A program made the translations under genes and the position numbers. Below, piece after piece: positions 1 through 11,154 of a stretch of DNA of 64,000 bases; the first letter of the stretch is position 1, and each line of letters begins with the position of its first letter. The stretch comes from Dendrobium chrysotoxum (taxonomy: Eukaryota; Streptophyta; Magnoliopsida; Asparagales; Orchidaceae), in contig CM034313.1 in the NCBI GenBank assembly GCA_019925795.1, positions 91,853,663 to 91,917,662 on the forward strand, read 5' to 3'. The notes under the pieces were generated by a model, which saw only the letters and a list, made by a program, of their open reading frames with translations, had not been told where the DNA came from and made no database searches.

Positions 1-3
1 TTA

Positions 4-705
4 GGGTTTGTTTGGCAACAAGTGGGATTTAATTTTAGTAAGATTTAGTAAATCCTGTAAATCCAGATTTATTAAATCTTTACAGGATTTATTAAATCCT
101 ATAAAAGTTAAATCCTGAAAACTGTTTGGTAAAAAAATTGTTAAATCCTGTTAAATTTTGTGAAACCATTTGACAATGTAATCTAGAATTTAAGGCGATT
201 AATTCATTAAAAAAATCAAATTTAATTTGACTTTGAATTTTAATTTGTATTTTAAATATAAGTTATATATTAATTCTAATTATAATTAGTAAGTTATATA
301 TTTAAGTCAGTTAGTTCATTTAAATATAAGTTATGTTAATGTGGGATTGAGCACGCAATAATTTCTCCTGGGCGTTACATGCAGAGTTTTGAATGAGTGG
401 CTAAATAACTCCTTCGACGACGTTCTTCCTGTCGGATCCGAAATCACACCTTCTCGTCACACCTTCTTGTCGTTCGTTTGTTCGATCGGAAGTAAAGACG
501 ATGACGGGAGCTTGCTTGTTCCGAAGGTAGCCATCTTTCTTCCATTCGCGCGCTTCTTCGATCAAATCCCGTAAATCGGCCGAACTCTCAGATTTAGTAA
601 ATCCGTGATTTATGGCAAAAAGAGTGAAAAAGAGGATTTATCCCAAAATCCTGTTTGGCAGGATTTAGCATAAATTCTGCATAAATCCTGTATCCAAAGA
701 GCCCC
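4..705. mobile_element. PIF/Harbinger (Tourist-like) non-autonomous element in PLP-A intron 1
   Basis: The ends are imperfect inverted repeats: GGGTTTGTTTGGCAACA on the left, and the reverse complement of the right end reads GGGGCTCTTTGGATACAGG. Both are followed inward by ATTTA-rich repeats of the type TTTAGTAAATCCTG. A TTA triplet flanks each side (1-3 and 706-708), the target duplication usual for PIF/Harbinger. No transposase is present. A short frame at 389-574 has no recognisable domain and resembles part of the second family member near 8450-9036. The element lies downstream of PLP-A exon 1, so it is in that gene's first intron if the gene is intact. Confidence 0.75.
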
Positions 706-824
706 TTAAGATTGTTGAGGAATCTTTTATATATGAAAACAACTTGTAAATCTCCCTTTAACCCCCTGGAAAGACATTAATGTTAAATGATTAAGAAGCT
801 AATTACATGAGTTTAGCAACATAC

Positions 825-977
825 CTGCAGCTTGGATTCAAGAAAAGCAAGAATGGTTCCTGGAATAATTCCTCTCACACCTCCTCCATCTATGCTTAGA
901 ACAGTAATCAGACTGAGACCAGCATAGCTAGGAGAAGCATTGGGCGAGGGCGAGGAGCTATCTTCCCTTGTCGCCAT
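825..977 (-). CDS. Patatin-like acyl hydrolase PLP-A, exon 1 only (partial gene)
   Basis: This is a 51-codon first exon starting MATREDSSSPSP and ending in FLESKLQ. A GT donor follows at 824-823. It carries the patatin oxyanion motif DGGGVRG at residues 30-36 in the same context (TVLSIDGGGVRGIIPG) as the complete genes further right. The family hydrolyses acyl chains from glycerolipids. Start choice: the ATG matches the exon 1 start of the three complete paralogues, and a TATA-like box lies about 80 bp upstream. Remaining exons must lie left of the window, since 1-824 holds only intron sequence and a MITE. Its N-terminus is seven residues longer than in the other copies and rich in Ser/Pro. 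Whether the gene is functional cannot be judged from one exon. Confidence 0.85.
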
Positions 978-1056
978 TGATACAAAGCTTTAATTAAAAG
1001 ATAATTAGTAGCTATAAATGATTTCTGATATGCTGTAATTAAGTCATGAATTCCCA

Positions 1057-1066
1057 ATATTTATAG
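1057..1066 (-). promoter_or_regulatory. Probable TATA box of PLP-A
   Basis: The minus strand reads CTATAAATAT, 80-90 bp upstream of the PLP-A start codon. Similar boxes occupy the corresponding place upstream of PLP-B, PLP-C and PLP-D. Confidence 0.55.
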
Positions 1067-1299
1067 TAGAGCTTGCTTGTTGAAGAGAAGAATGTGAGGT
1101 TGGATGATGTTGACCTAAATTATATTATCCGTAATTTATGCCTAGCTCAAGTAGCTATAACTTTTTTTCTTCTTGTAATTAATGGTGAAAGTCAATGATA
1201 GCTGGCCTCAAGCCATTGCACGTAAAGTTTGGACCTGTATTTCTGTAGAAATTATTACCTGCGAAGTCTTGACATAGCTCACATATAGACTCCAATGAG

Positions 1300-1411
1300 G
1301 AAATAATTTTCTTATTGCTTCTTAAAATAATTTTTAAGTATAAAAATAAAAAAATTTTAACTAGAAAGTTATTTTAAGAAGCAATAAAAGAGCCGTCCTA
1401 AACGAAACCTA
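1300..1411. repeat. Tourist-like MITE (GGCTTCGTTTGGGAC family), diverged copy
   Basis: The arms TTTTCTTATTGCTTCTTAAA and TTTAAGAAGCAATAAAAG are inverted repeats, and the right end reads GCCGTCCTAAACGAAACC, the family's terminal motif. The left terminus has decayed. Confidence 0.6.
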
Positions 1412-2339
1412 AATCACGTGATATTTCATTTCATTGGAGTTCAAATATGTTCGGACTTTGCAAATAATAAGTTATCATATTAATTGTTTTCTAATAAAAA
1501 TTTCAAATATATCTTTTAAAAATGCCAAATTTAAATAAACTCACATTAATTTTAAGATTAATTTTTATATTGAGAAAATTTAATTTTTTCTTAAAATATT
1601 AAATCTATCAGAAAATTCAACTAAAAAAAAAACTAAACTACTGGCAAGTTGTATTTTATTTTTTAATAGATGTGAATGATTCATTTCATCTCTTTTGAAC
1701 AAGTCCAAATGATTATATTAAAATTTATATTTTTGCATTACGAGGCACATTTAATGAACTAATAAGGTAAAAAACACCACATTTTTATTATATTCTATTC
1801 GTTCCATTTCATCACGACTCTAGCAGAATATATGCTATAAAATATTAATTTTAATATAAGTCAGAATTCTCAGAGATAAAATAAATTAAAAAAATTACTG
1901 AAATGAATTATAAAGGATTAAAATAAGTTGCTTTAATGATTATGGTTGAGAGTTGTTATATTATTTTTATGTGGAATTTAAGAAGCGGAGAGAGCGAGAG
2001 AGAAGGGACAAAAACTTTCATAGATTTCTATGAGAAGATCAGGTATAAAAAATTAAATCTAGCTGCTTCCATATGCTCGTATTTAAATTCAGCCAGGCTA
2101 TCTGATACATTTTTCTATCTTAGGATCAGTATGGAAAATATGATAGGAAAATAAAAATATTTGATCACAAATACAAGATAATATTATTTTATCTTATAAA
2201 AAAATAAATTTGAGTGTCATTTTATAGTATTAAGTAATTATCTTATAATTATTATTCAAATATCATATTAATTATTAATTATATTTTTTTATTATTTGTC
2301 ACATTAAAAGTTTATAATTAAAAGAAAGCTATTAGTAGA
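1412..2339. other. AT-rich intergenic sequence
   Basis: No domain, intron-exon structure or clear repeat is visible here. A short open frame at 1936-2154 has no recognisable homology and is probably chance. Confidence 0.5.
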
Positions 2340-2515
2340 TGGTGGCTCAGAATAGAACCACTAAATGATCTTAATATTGTAAGATCTTAATATTGTAGTT
2401 ATGCAGATTATGAATGCATACAGATGGAAGGCCAAGCCTGGGAAGGTGATCAATGCAAATTCTGCTTGATCAACAACGTAGCCCACCATGAAACTATACA
2501 TATCATAAGACTCAT

Positions 2516-4101
2516 TCACTTGCTCACCAAAATCTCATCCTCCCACCCACAAGATGGGGTAGGAGATTCATCTAGCAAATCAGATTGATCCAAAGTAGAG
2601 TTATTTAACGACAAAGCCAGGTGGGCTTTGAATTCCTCATTGGACATAATCGAAATTGGAATATCAATGGCCACAACCATATCCAATGAAGTCAACGATG
2701 AGTCAAGAGAAGAGGATGACTCATTCAAAGTAACCATATTAACATCACACACATCTACTTTGAGGCCATCAGCAACCGAACAAGAAGCATGAGCAGTTTC
2801 AACATTCAAAACCATATTAGCATCGGAGTACGTTACCAACATCAAAGGAAGACACATCCCTTCAAATATTAGCGAGAGGTGAGTTTATAGGGTGATCCAA
2901 AGCTATAGGATTAGGATTAAGACTAATAGAAGCATCTACAACATTCACATCAGCTAAATCCCGTTGATGAACAACAACAAGACCAAAACCATCACCAACA
3001 GACAAAACAAGCTCAGAAGAGGGGTCGATGTCCCCAGCATTCAAAGGAAGAGAAAACAACTCATTTCCACCCGCACCAACCTCCACACTATTTTGAAGCA
3101 AACTTTCACCCAATCCACTAGTGGGGTTACCATTATTGACACAAGATAGCTCCAAGGAAGTAGAAATAGGTAAAGGAGCAATAGTAAACTCCCCATCCAC
3201 ATTAACATTATTCACAATAGGAACAACTGGTTGAGACACGAGAGCAGGGGACATGACAATATCAGCAGCCACGACATTCTAAATAAGAACATCAGCAGAG
3301 CCAGACTCCCTCAAATGAATAATAGTGAGCAACAATCAGAGGATCTTTGTGAGAGGGGGAGACATTTATTATTAGAATGGCCTAGAGATTTGCATATACC
3401 ACAAAAGGGGGCGGAGGGGAGATGGGGACTCCTTCATAACTACTTGTTGTAAATAACCTAAATTGTCTAGACCAATCCAGACAAACTCAGGGTAAGACTT
3501 AGAAACATCCAACTCGACGAGAGTGCAAGCAACAGAAGGCCGCGACCATATAGCAGTCACATTGTCAGTTTTCAGGGGATGATCGAATAGGGAGCCTAAG
3601 CCATGAAGAATGCGAGGGGAGAAAAGATGAGGCCAAAGGTTAAGGAATGACACCCTAATGGGGATAATCGGCAACTCCACTAATAAATCGAGATAAGGCG
3701 ACCATTTAACCATCTTCATGTAGTAATTGGAAACAAAATAGGATTGGTGAGAAAACACATGACTATAATCTAAATCATTAAAAAGCTTGATTAAAACATG
3801 CCTTGAATCCAAAACAGTCATCGAACCCTCTCCGATCAGTTTAAGGTTGAAGAAAAATTTACGAATAGCATATAGCGAGGGTCTACGATTCGAAAATTTT
3901 TGCACAAGAGCGAACTCAAAAGGCAAGAGTTAAAATTTCAGCTTCGAAAATCCACAAACACGGAAACCCTCGGCTAGTTGTTGCTTTGAGGTTAGAAAAT
4001 TCAGAGGAAGAAGAAGCTCCCGACAAGGCTTCAAGAAATGAGCAGGAAGATTTCCTTCCATCCAAAAAACCACGATCATCCAACCGGTTGTGCTCCATCA
4101 A
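2516..4101 (-). pseudogene. LINE (L1-like) ORF1 remnant with DUF4283-type domain
   Basis: Four minus-strand frames follow one another, separated by frameshifts and stops: 4101-3916, 3926-3372, 3272-2862 and 2857-2516. The first starts MMEHNRLDDRGF and contains SFLEALSGASSS, like the start of plant L1 ORF1 proteins. The second fits the DUF4283 domain common to plant LINE and zinc-knuckle proteins (KWSPYLDLLVELPIIPIRV, then the VDVSK/EFVWIGL-like stretch). The last two are low-complexity and rich in Ser/Asn/Val. ORF1 proteins bind the element's RNA. No endonuclease or reverse transcriptase follows toward 2340, so ORF2 is missing. The 2857-2516 segment shares an IDIPIS-type motif with the LINE piece at 56559-57583, so both probably belong to one family. 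Confidence 0.7.
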
Positions 4102-4330
4102 CGCAACAAAAGAAAAAGAAAACTAGAGGAAGAAGAAAAGGGAACCGCTAGAGAAGAAAACCCAAAGCAATGAGGCCAAAAACTAGGCCAATGATGGGAA
4201 AGGGGGGGGGGGGGGGGGGGGGGGGTGGGAACAAGCACAACTGCTAGGGCGAAAATCCTAGCAGAGCGCTCCGCAAAATCATGGGATGTGGGGGGGAGGG
4301 AATATAAGTATTGGATGTTGAAGCATTAAG
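4102..4330 (-). mobile_element. 5' untranslated region of the LINE remnant, with poly(G) run
   Basis: This is the segment upstream of the LINE ORF1 start, read on the minus strand. It holds a pyrimidine-rich leader and a run of 24 G (plus strand, 4202-4225; 24 C on the LINE's sense strand). The right limit is approximate; no target duplication was found. Confidence 0.5.
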
Positions 4331-4399
4331 GTTTGTGGCCATTATCACCAATTCAATCATGTTGTTGAATTGGAGTAGCACAATCGCTAATGGTTGAAC

Positions 4400-4705
4400 A
4401 ATTCACACATCATATAATACTTTATAACCAAATATATAATTGGAATCATACATTACATGTATTTTAACATGTGTAAGATAAAATTCCATTGAATTGTACA
4501 AGAAGTGTTGAGCTATGCCGGGTATTCTTGCTCCACCTTTGATAGGATCATATATCTCATTTTATGTATTTACCCTCGATACATTCTCCTTAATCAAATT
4601 CTCTCCAATCTTCACCAATTCTTATAAGTTCTCTATAGTGAAATGTCCACAGATGATGTGTTGCCTATCAATGGTCATACTATTTGATCAAAATTTTAAA
4701 TAAAT
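4400..4705 (-). pseudogene. Patatin-like gene fragment (last exon plus 3' flank)
   Basis: The minus strand matches the last exon of PLP-B/PLP-C: the stretch encoding ELVKIGENLIKxNVSRVN is readable, with a stop just before it and a decayed GGGTN segment. The homology continues into intron 5 on one side (near 4700) and the 3' flank on the other (the HATCATATAACACTT-like block and the CCATTGAATTGTA block), with an internal deletion of about 100 bp that removes the C-terminus. It is a relic of a further tandem copy. The Tourist MITE present in the 3' flanks of PLP-B and PLP-C is absent here, so the insertion site is empty. Confidence 0.8.
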
Positions 4706-5029
4706 GTAAATATACAACATCCATTAGCTATTGATATCTAAGGTCTAACTTTCAAGTTGCCCAATCTCATCTCTAATAAATAAAACAACCAATATGATTG
4801 CCCAATGTGTCCTCACTACTGATATTTCTCATCAAGCGATGCTTGCCAATATTTGGCATCTATTAATAACTTTTATTTATCTTCTTGAATCTACATTATA
4901 TATTTAAAATAATAGACATAATATAAATTTTAACTTTCTTGAAATCATGAATTAAATTAGCATTTTTATTTTTTTTATTTTTTAATCATGAATTTTTTAA
5001 CAACCTTTTTTTTCGTTTATTCACCGAAT
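4706..5029. repeat. AT-rich spacer with dispersed repeat shared with 23620-23805
   Basis: 4720-4870 resembles 23630-23800 on the same strand: both contain the sequence ATGCTTGCCAAT followed by CAAT/GGCATC, CATTAACAAC/TATTAATAAC and TTTATC/TTCATC in the same order. I cannot assign it to a known element. The rest is AT-rich with no gene. Confidence 0.45.
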
Positions 5030-5644
5030 ACAATATTAATGAAATGCGCTGGATAATTAAATTATATATAATTTCTTTTTATATGAACAAATGCTTTATT
5101 TTATTTATTTATTTATTCATATGAACAAATGTAATAAAAAAATAGACAAAAATTAGGTCGCATGTCCTAACCCAATTTTAATGAGAATATATTTAAAATT
5201 TTAATGCATAACACTGAAATAGCATGCATGATAAAAATATATATGATTTCTATAGGTCATTTTTGCACCTTTAATTCTCATTGGCTCACCCTCCTGTGCA
5301 TAAGCGTGGGGTGCTTAATTAAAATCAAATTTTCGATTCAATCCAAACCTGATAGATAATTGAACGGTTCAGAATTTTGGAACCGAACACAACTCAAAAA
5401 ACTAATTGTGTGAACTCGAACCTAAATTTTTTCGGTCGAGTCCATATTAAGTTATTGTGTCGGGTCATTTATTGACGCCCATAATTATTTTTTTTTTGCT
5501 TGCATGCATTAGAAATCACATGCTTACATCATATAACACTTGATAACGGAACAATTTTATGAAATGATATGCTAAGTTCAACAAAATTTAGCGGAACTTG
5601 AGCATGCATTACAATTAATCTAACATGTTTTTTAACATGTCTAA

Positions 5645-5746
5645 GGCTTCATTTTGGACGGCCAGCTACTTAGAAAAATTTTCTAGTATAAAAATTTAAA
5701 TTTTGGTACTAAAAAGCTGTTTAAAGAAGCAGTGAGAAAGCCAGCC
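5645..5746. mobile_element. Tourist-like MITE in the 3' flank of PLP-B
   Basis: Starts GGCTTCATTTTGGACGG, ends GCCAGCC, with inverted arms, and TAA on both sides (5642-5644 and 5747-5749). The same insertion exists in the PLP-C copy (19170-19280), so it predates the segmental duplication. Confidence 0.75.
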
Positions 5747-5796
5747 TAAGCGAAAATCCCATTGAATTGTAAAACAAACAAACTAATGATAACATG

Positions 5797-7935
5797 TTAA
5801 GCAGCGCCTGCCATTTTTGTACCATTAATTCTTCTCTTCCTTTCCTCTGAAAGTAAGTTTGCAAAGTGAATCAAGGCTTCTTCATTAGTCCCTCCACCTT
5901 TGACAGGCTCATATATCCCAGTCTCTATATTCACCCTCGACACATTCTTCTTAATCAAATTCTCTCCAATCTTCACCAACTCTTCTAAGTTCTCTGTCGT
6001 TGAGATGTCCACTGATGATGTGCTGCCCATCAATGTGTCATCCTGTTTAATCACAATTTTAAACAAATTAATCTCTTTCTTAAAACTAACACCAAATAGA
6101 GATTCATCTTCTTCTTTTTTGTCTTCGTTTTTTTCTTCTTCTTATTCTTACCTGAATGCGAAGATAATTGTGCTTTGAATGTAGAGTTTTGAAGAGAATG
6201 CAAGTCATGATATCAACCATGTCTGCACTTGCTTGTGAATATATGTCAAGGATAGGCGTGCCACCATTAATGTTATAAAGCCATCGAAGCCCTCCCCACT
6301 TAGCTGCATCTTTTGCATTGTAGTTCTCTTCTGCCTTGGTTGATCCAGTACCAACAGAAAGTACAAGAAACTTGCTGTATTCCACTGGATTTATAGGAAA
6401 ATAATCTTGGCTTTCCAGGAAAATGTCCTTGCTCACAAAATTCATGGCAAGCAAAGTCTGTATAAATTCATAAATATGTATAGTTTAATTTCATCACATC
6501 ATGATCAACATATATAAATATAAATTTATATAGTTTTATATATTTTTCTTTGAACTGATGAGAAATAAACTTACTGGATTATTTGCTGCAAGTCCACCAT
6601 CTATGAGATTGAAGCTTCGGGTATTGCCATTTGAGTCATTAGTTTCAAAGTAGTGAGCAGGAAAGTAAGTAGGTGCAGCTGAAGTTCCAATGCAGATATC
6701 TGATAGATTAGCATCCTTCAATGGAGTGGTTTTTGCCTGTAAAATTTGGAAATGATTAGCTGATGGGTTTAATTAACTATAGCTTAATTTATTAACTTTA
6801 ACTATAGATTAATTAGTATAAACTTACCTCAAATGAGGAGAAGATTGTGGGTTGAAGGAGCTTAATATCAAAAGTTGGGATAACAACATTAGTTAGAGTT
6901 TGATGCAGCTTTGTATCTCCAAGAATATCTTTAACCAGAGAGTGGAGGTACTTTCCATCATATTTAGGCCCAGAAATTGCACTGAAAAAGCTCCTAGCTA
7001 AGCCAAATAACCCCAAGCCTCTGCATTTTAATTTGTTTCTATATCATCAAAACCAATAAAAATTAACATGAAATCAATTTATCTTTCTTATTGGGTTTCA
7101 TTTCTGCAGTATGTGACTACATTTTCTGCAACTTGCGTTTTTTATCCTGCTGCTAATAAGCATAAAAATAAGCTAGATTTTTGTTAAAAGAGTTTCAATA
7201 GATTGTTAATATATATGAGAGTACAAAGCTTAGCATCATATCGATAATTAAATGATATGTTAATAAAGTTTCACCCATAAGATTAAACTCTGTAGACTGA
7301 AAATGAGTTCAATCAGTAGAATATCAGATACAGTTTTTATGAACAATCTCTCATAATAAAGTCCCAAATGAAGAATTTAAGGTTTCGTTTGGGATGATTT
7401 TCTTTCTGCTTTTTAAAATAACAGGTTTTGTATTAAAAAATTATTTTAAAAAATAATAAAAAAATCATTCTAAACGAAGACTAAATAAATGAAGTACTTA
7501 TGATTCAACTGACCCTTCTTGAGGAAAGATCTTAGGCGAATGCTTTAAATAGAAATCATTGATATCTTTGGCAGAATACATTGGCCGATTGCTCTTATTA
7601 GGAGCAGTTAGCATTGTGGTGACTAAACCACCAGTGCTTGTTCCAGCAATCACATCAAAATAGTCTGCAAGCCTTGCTTCCTCTCCGTCAAGCTCCTGTA
7701 ATAACCCAACCCCCTCTCTTCATTAATTATACTTAAAAAAGTTTAAGAAAAGAAAACAGATTAACTCATAATTAAGCAGATGATTAGGAAAAAAAAATCA
7801 TACTTGAAGCTTGGATTCAAGAAAGGCAAGAATGATTCCTGGAATAATTCCTCTCACCCCTCCTCCGTCTATGCTTAGAACTGTAACAAGACTACCTTGA
7901 GAGGGAGGAGAGGAGATTTCGAAGTTGCTCGCCAT
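5797..7935 (-). CDS. Patatin-like lipid acyl hydrolase PLP-B (six exons)
   Basis: Exons on the minus strand: 7935-7804, 7695-7514, 7020-6828, 6736-6575, 6457-6152, 6042-5797; all introns are GT-AG and phases agree, giving 406 residues, the usual patatin length. Patatins release fatty acids from phospho- and galactolipids with a Ser-Asp dyad. Visible are the oxyanion motif DGGGVRG (23-29), nucleophile Ser64 in GTSTGG, the GTSAAP segment (186-191) and Asp215 in DGGLAANNP. The N-terminus (MASNFEISSPP) has no hydrophobic signal, unlike vacuolar potato patatin, so a cytosolic or membrane-associated enzyme is likely. Start: the only ATG in frame before the GGG motif, with a TATA box upstream. It is nearly identical to PLP-C. 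Substrate and expression cannot be read from sequence. Family assignment is firm. Confidence 0.95.
7381..7481. mobile_element. Tourist-like MITE in intron 2 of PLP-B
   Basis: Starts GGTTTCGTTTGGGATGA, ends TCTAAACGAAGAC, with TAA on both sides (7378-7380, 7482-7484). PLP-C has the same copy at 20886-20989. Confidence 0.75.
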
Positions 7936-8066
7936 TGATCAGCTTAAGCTTTGGAAATCTTACTCAGTAAAGCTAATTAGCAGAGTGATTATGAAGCTAA
8001 TTGAAGAGATTAGCAGATAGTTAATCTCTGGCTTTAACTTGTTCTTATTGTGGCAAAGATGATTTG

Positions 8067-8077
8067 TGTTTTTATAG
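8067..8077 (-). promoter_or_regulatory. Probable TATA box of PLP-B
   Basis: The minus strand reads CTATAAAAACA about 135 bp upstream of the start codon, which leaves room for a 5' leader of roughly 100 bases. The same sequence is kept upstream of PLP-C. Confidence 0.55.
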
Positions 8078-8449
8078 ACTTGTCTACTAAAGGATTTGTA
8101 CCGAGTAAATTACTAAGAAAGCGTTTATTAGATGTCTTAGCCAAACACGTGCTATTGAAATTTGAATTAATCGCTTGTTAACAGTTTAATCAGCGCTAAT
8201 TATTTTGTAGAAAATTTGCTTAACGGTGCTTTGAACTTGGCCAAGTCGTTTGGTATGAGAACAAAGTCTTTTTGGAAACTATGTGGACCTAGTCCAATTT
8301 CTTTCTATTTTTTGGATGAACCTGAATTACAGGTGATTATTATTATTCATTTGACCTTGAAATCAAATGAATAAAAAATGATGAAAATGGCCGGTGACCA
8401 CAATACAATCATCTAATTATAATGAAAATGCTGACCTGTATAGGGGATA

Positions 8450-9036
8450 AAAAATTTGGTCAAATCTCGCAAAACCATTATACCTATCCGGAGCCATAAA
8501 TCCCACGATCTCGGCGTCGAGCTTCGCACGACGCACGTCGTTGCGCACGTCGCTCATCTCATCGGCACGATCTCTTCTTTACTTGCGTTAAAAGGAGGAG
8601 AAACGAACGAGAGAAGGCTTCGACATCCACTCGCGATCGAGCTTCTCCCACACGCGATTCCTGTCTGCTCTTTCTCCTTCCTCCTATCTCTGCTTCCTTC
8701 AAATCAAGCCGATGAACTAGCCCTAGCTTGCCGACCGCCTCTTTCTTCCTCTCCGACGCACACAGCTGCTTCTCGACCGAAGCCCTCGCCCGATCACGCC
8801 TCCTTCGGCCACGTACCTTTCCTGTCGGATCGGAAGTTACGACATTTTAATCGGAAGGAGCAACGGGAGCTAGCTCACTGTGAAGGTTACTTTCTCGCTT
8901 TCACGCGCTTCTTCGGCCAAATCCCGTGAACGAACTACAGGACTTAGTAAACCTGGTATTTATGGTAAAAAGAGGGAAACCGAGGATTTAGCATAAATCC
9001 TGCTCAATTCACAAATCCTGTATCCCGACAGCTTCT
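8450..9036. mobile_element. Second member of the element family at 4-705
   Basis: The right half matches the element at 4-705 in order: a CCTGTCGGATC.GAA block, CGCGCTTCTTCG.CAAATCCCGT, GGTAAAAAGAG.GA and ATAAATCCTG near the end. The left terminus is not clear. A 157-codon frame (8456-8929) is the longest in it but shows no domain; its Arg/Pro/His composition and overlap with the repeat argue against a real protein. Confidence 0.55.
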
Positions 9037-9049
9037 CAATAACAATCCG

Positions 9050-9360
9050 TCTCAAATCTAATTAATTATGATTATTTATAATTAATGATAATTAATTATA
9101 AATACTTTTAATTAACTGTTTTTAATTATTTTTAATCTGAATTAATAGTTAATTATGATTATTAATTAATTATTAATCATGATTAATTTTAATCAATCAT
9201 ATTTAATTTTTTAAATTTTAGTTAGTTATTAGTTATGATTATTCCTAATTAATTATTATTAATTAGAATTAGTTAAAATTAATTATTAATTATGATTAAT
9301 TTTAATTAGTTATATTTAATTATTTTTAATTTTAATTAATTATAATTAATTATAATATAT
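9050..9360. repeat. AT-rich imperfect tandem repeat
   Basis: The stretch consists of variations on TTAATTATGATTAATTTT with no other content. It may be a scaffold-attachment-like or simply slippage-prone region. Confidence 0.6.
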
Positions 9361-10232
9361 CTATCATATACGTTCTTGTAGTGTGATGAGAAGACTTAGC
9401 TCTCCTATATTTCTTCCAAACATGGGATATGTTGGAATGTTGCTGAAATTTACAGCAGACATAGGACTTGTACTTGAGTACAAACGCAGAGCTTAAATAA
9501 ATACACAGTGAATGTAAATGAAATTTTATGTATTATATATATAAATATATGAAAATTTTGCTTATAATATTCTTGTAAAAAATTTTAGATAATTAGTATA
9601 ATAATGATATTTATATTATTAAAATATGATAAATAAATATATGTTAATAAAAAAATATGTGATTGATAGTTAATCCTAAAATATTGTTGATATCTTGTAA
9701 TATAATAATACTAAATAAATAATTAAATAAGTTATATTATTTAACTAAATAATATATGATTTATCAACGAGATTAATATCAAACCTTTGGGTGGTAACTT
9801 ATCAATTATCAAATAACAAACAAGCTAATTTATGAACATAAATAATTGAGCTAAGTTATATTCAAGCTTGGTTCATTTAACTTTTTAGTTTTCAATAAGT
9901 ATTTGAAGTCTTCAAACTTATTTAAGTAATATCTTGAACGAATTTGAACGGGTATTAATCAAGTCGAGTTCAAATTATTTATCGAGTGCACTTATTATTA
10001 TTATTATTATTATTTTATTATTATTATTATTTTTATTATTTATCGAGAGATTCACTAAAAGCTCTCATCAAATCTAAAACAAGAAAGTAATTAATTAAAG
10101 ATCGATAGAGATAGCATAATTAATTAATACTCCAATATCTTAAAGCTTTATCATCTTAATTAGCAACGTTTGAAAATAAGAAAGTAAAAAAATTGACCTT
10201 TGGTAAAAATACTGAATAGTTAGTTTTAGCTT
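9361..10232. other. Intergenic AT-rich DNA with (TTA)n microsatellite
   Basis: No gene is visible. A TTA/ATT trinucleotide run lies at about 9988-10040. Sequence near 9790-9990 (AAGCTTG.TTCATTT, GAGTTCAAATTATTTATCGAG) looks like a decayed hAT-like repeat of the AGCTCG-rich type found at 22856 and 25806. Confidence 0.5.
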
Positions 10233-11154
10233 TGATACATCACAAAAAAGCATCATGATTAGGCATGAATCTCGAGGTATAATTGAATGAGAAAATTTTA
10301 AAATTAAATTTGAGATCATCCAAACTTTACTCCCAACAAACTTAGCAAACTGAACATCTCGGTAAGACAAACCCAACAACACCAAAATCGTTCCAATTCG
10401 AGTCTAAAAGGGCTCAAATCAAGGGTTTAAAATATATTGGGAAGCTTCAAAGAATTAATTGGATGATCAAATGATCTCCAAATCAAACATGCTTATAACC
10501 AAATTGAGCAGTTCGAGGAGGTGAATCCAACAAGCCCAAGATCGCTCAATTCTGACATCACCAAGGCACTTAAATACTTGATGAACGCTCTATGATCGAG
10601 GGAATCAAAATGGACCATCTGATGGAGCACTCGAATTTGCTCTAAATCTCCTCCATATTTACGAAGCAAGCCACTCCAAAAAATCCATAAAGAGGCGCAT
10701 TCTTCACTTGAAGGAGGGAGGAAGGATAGATAGGACTAGAAATAATTCTCTTACATTTTCCAGTCATCATCGCTGATGACCATCACCAGTTATTATTATT
10801 GACAACTACCATCGCCACTAAGGATCAATATCAAAAATCTCTATCATATTTAGAGAATTAGAGTATTGATAAGATTTAATCTTATTGTTGGGTATAGAAG
10901 TTCATATGTGGACATCTACTTTCTATAAATCCAATTGGAAAAATCATGCCCAATTATAAAGTATTAACTGTCATACTTGATTTCTGTACTCTCCCACTTC
11001 TTCAACAGTAAAGAAAGGAGGATCTTGATATCACTTACTATCTAGTGGATTTTACAACAAAGTCAACCCGGTGATTTTTTTTCTTTTTTGAATTTTGCAT
11101 ATAAAAAATTCTTGGATCTTACTGTTTTCATCTATGCAAATTGATTATCATTAT
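10233..11154 (+). mobile_element. Old solo LTR of the TR-GAG family, left part
   Basis: The sequence follows the intact LTR (11155-12165) from its first bases, TGATACATCAC versus TGATACGTCATCG, through CATGAATCTCGAGG, GAATCCAACAAGCCCAAGATCG, the ATGATCGAGGGAATCAA and CCACTCCA.AAAA blocks, to a purine-rich leader and GTCAACCCGGTGATTTTTT. Divergence is substantial. The homology stops exactly at the insertion point of the intact element and resumes after it (17424-17478). The downstream end is CAACA, as in the young LTRs. Flanking bases (AGCTT before, AGCAC after) may be an eroded 5-bp target duplication. Confidence 0.75.

Larger units (their letters stand above)
5030..8440. repeat. Segmental duplication, left copy (contains PLP-B)
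   Basis: This block matches 18630-22410 in order and orientation. Shared are the 3' flank (AACCGAACAC.ACTCAAAAA region), the 3' flank MITE, all six exons and five introns of the patatin gene, the promoter, and the distal GATTATTATTATTCATT segment. The copies differ by scattered substitutions, small indels, one extra MITE in the intron of the right copy, and about 330 bp of extra sequence near 21940-22270. The intervening DNA holds the TR-GAG retroelement. Confidence 0.85.

Noticed and set aside
8456..8929. 157-codon plus-strand open frame
   Set aside because: It lies inside a repeat related to 4-705, has no domain, and its composition is that of translated low-complexity DNA.
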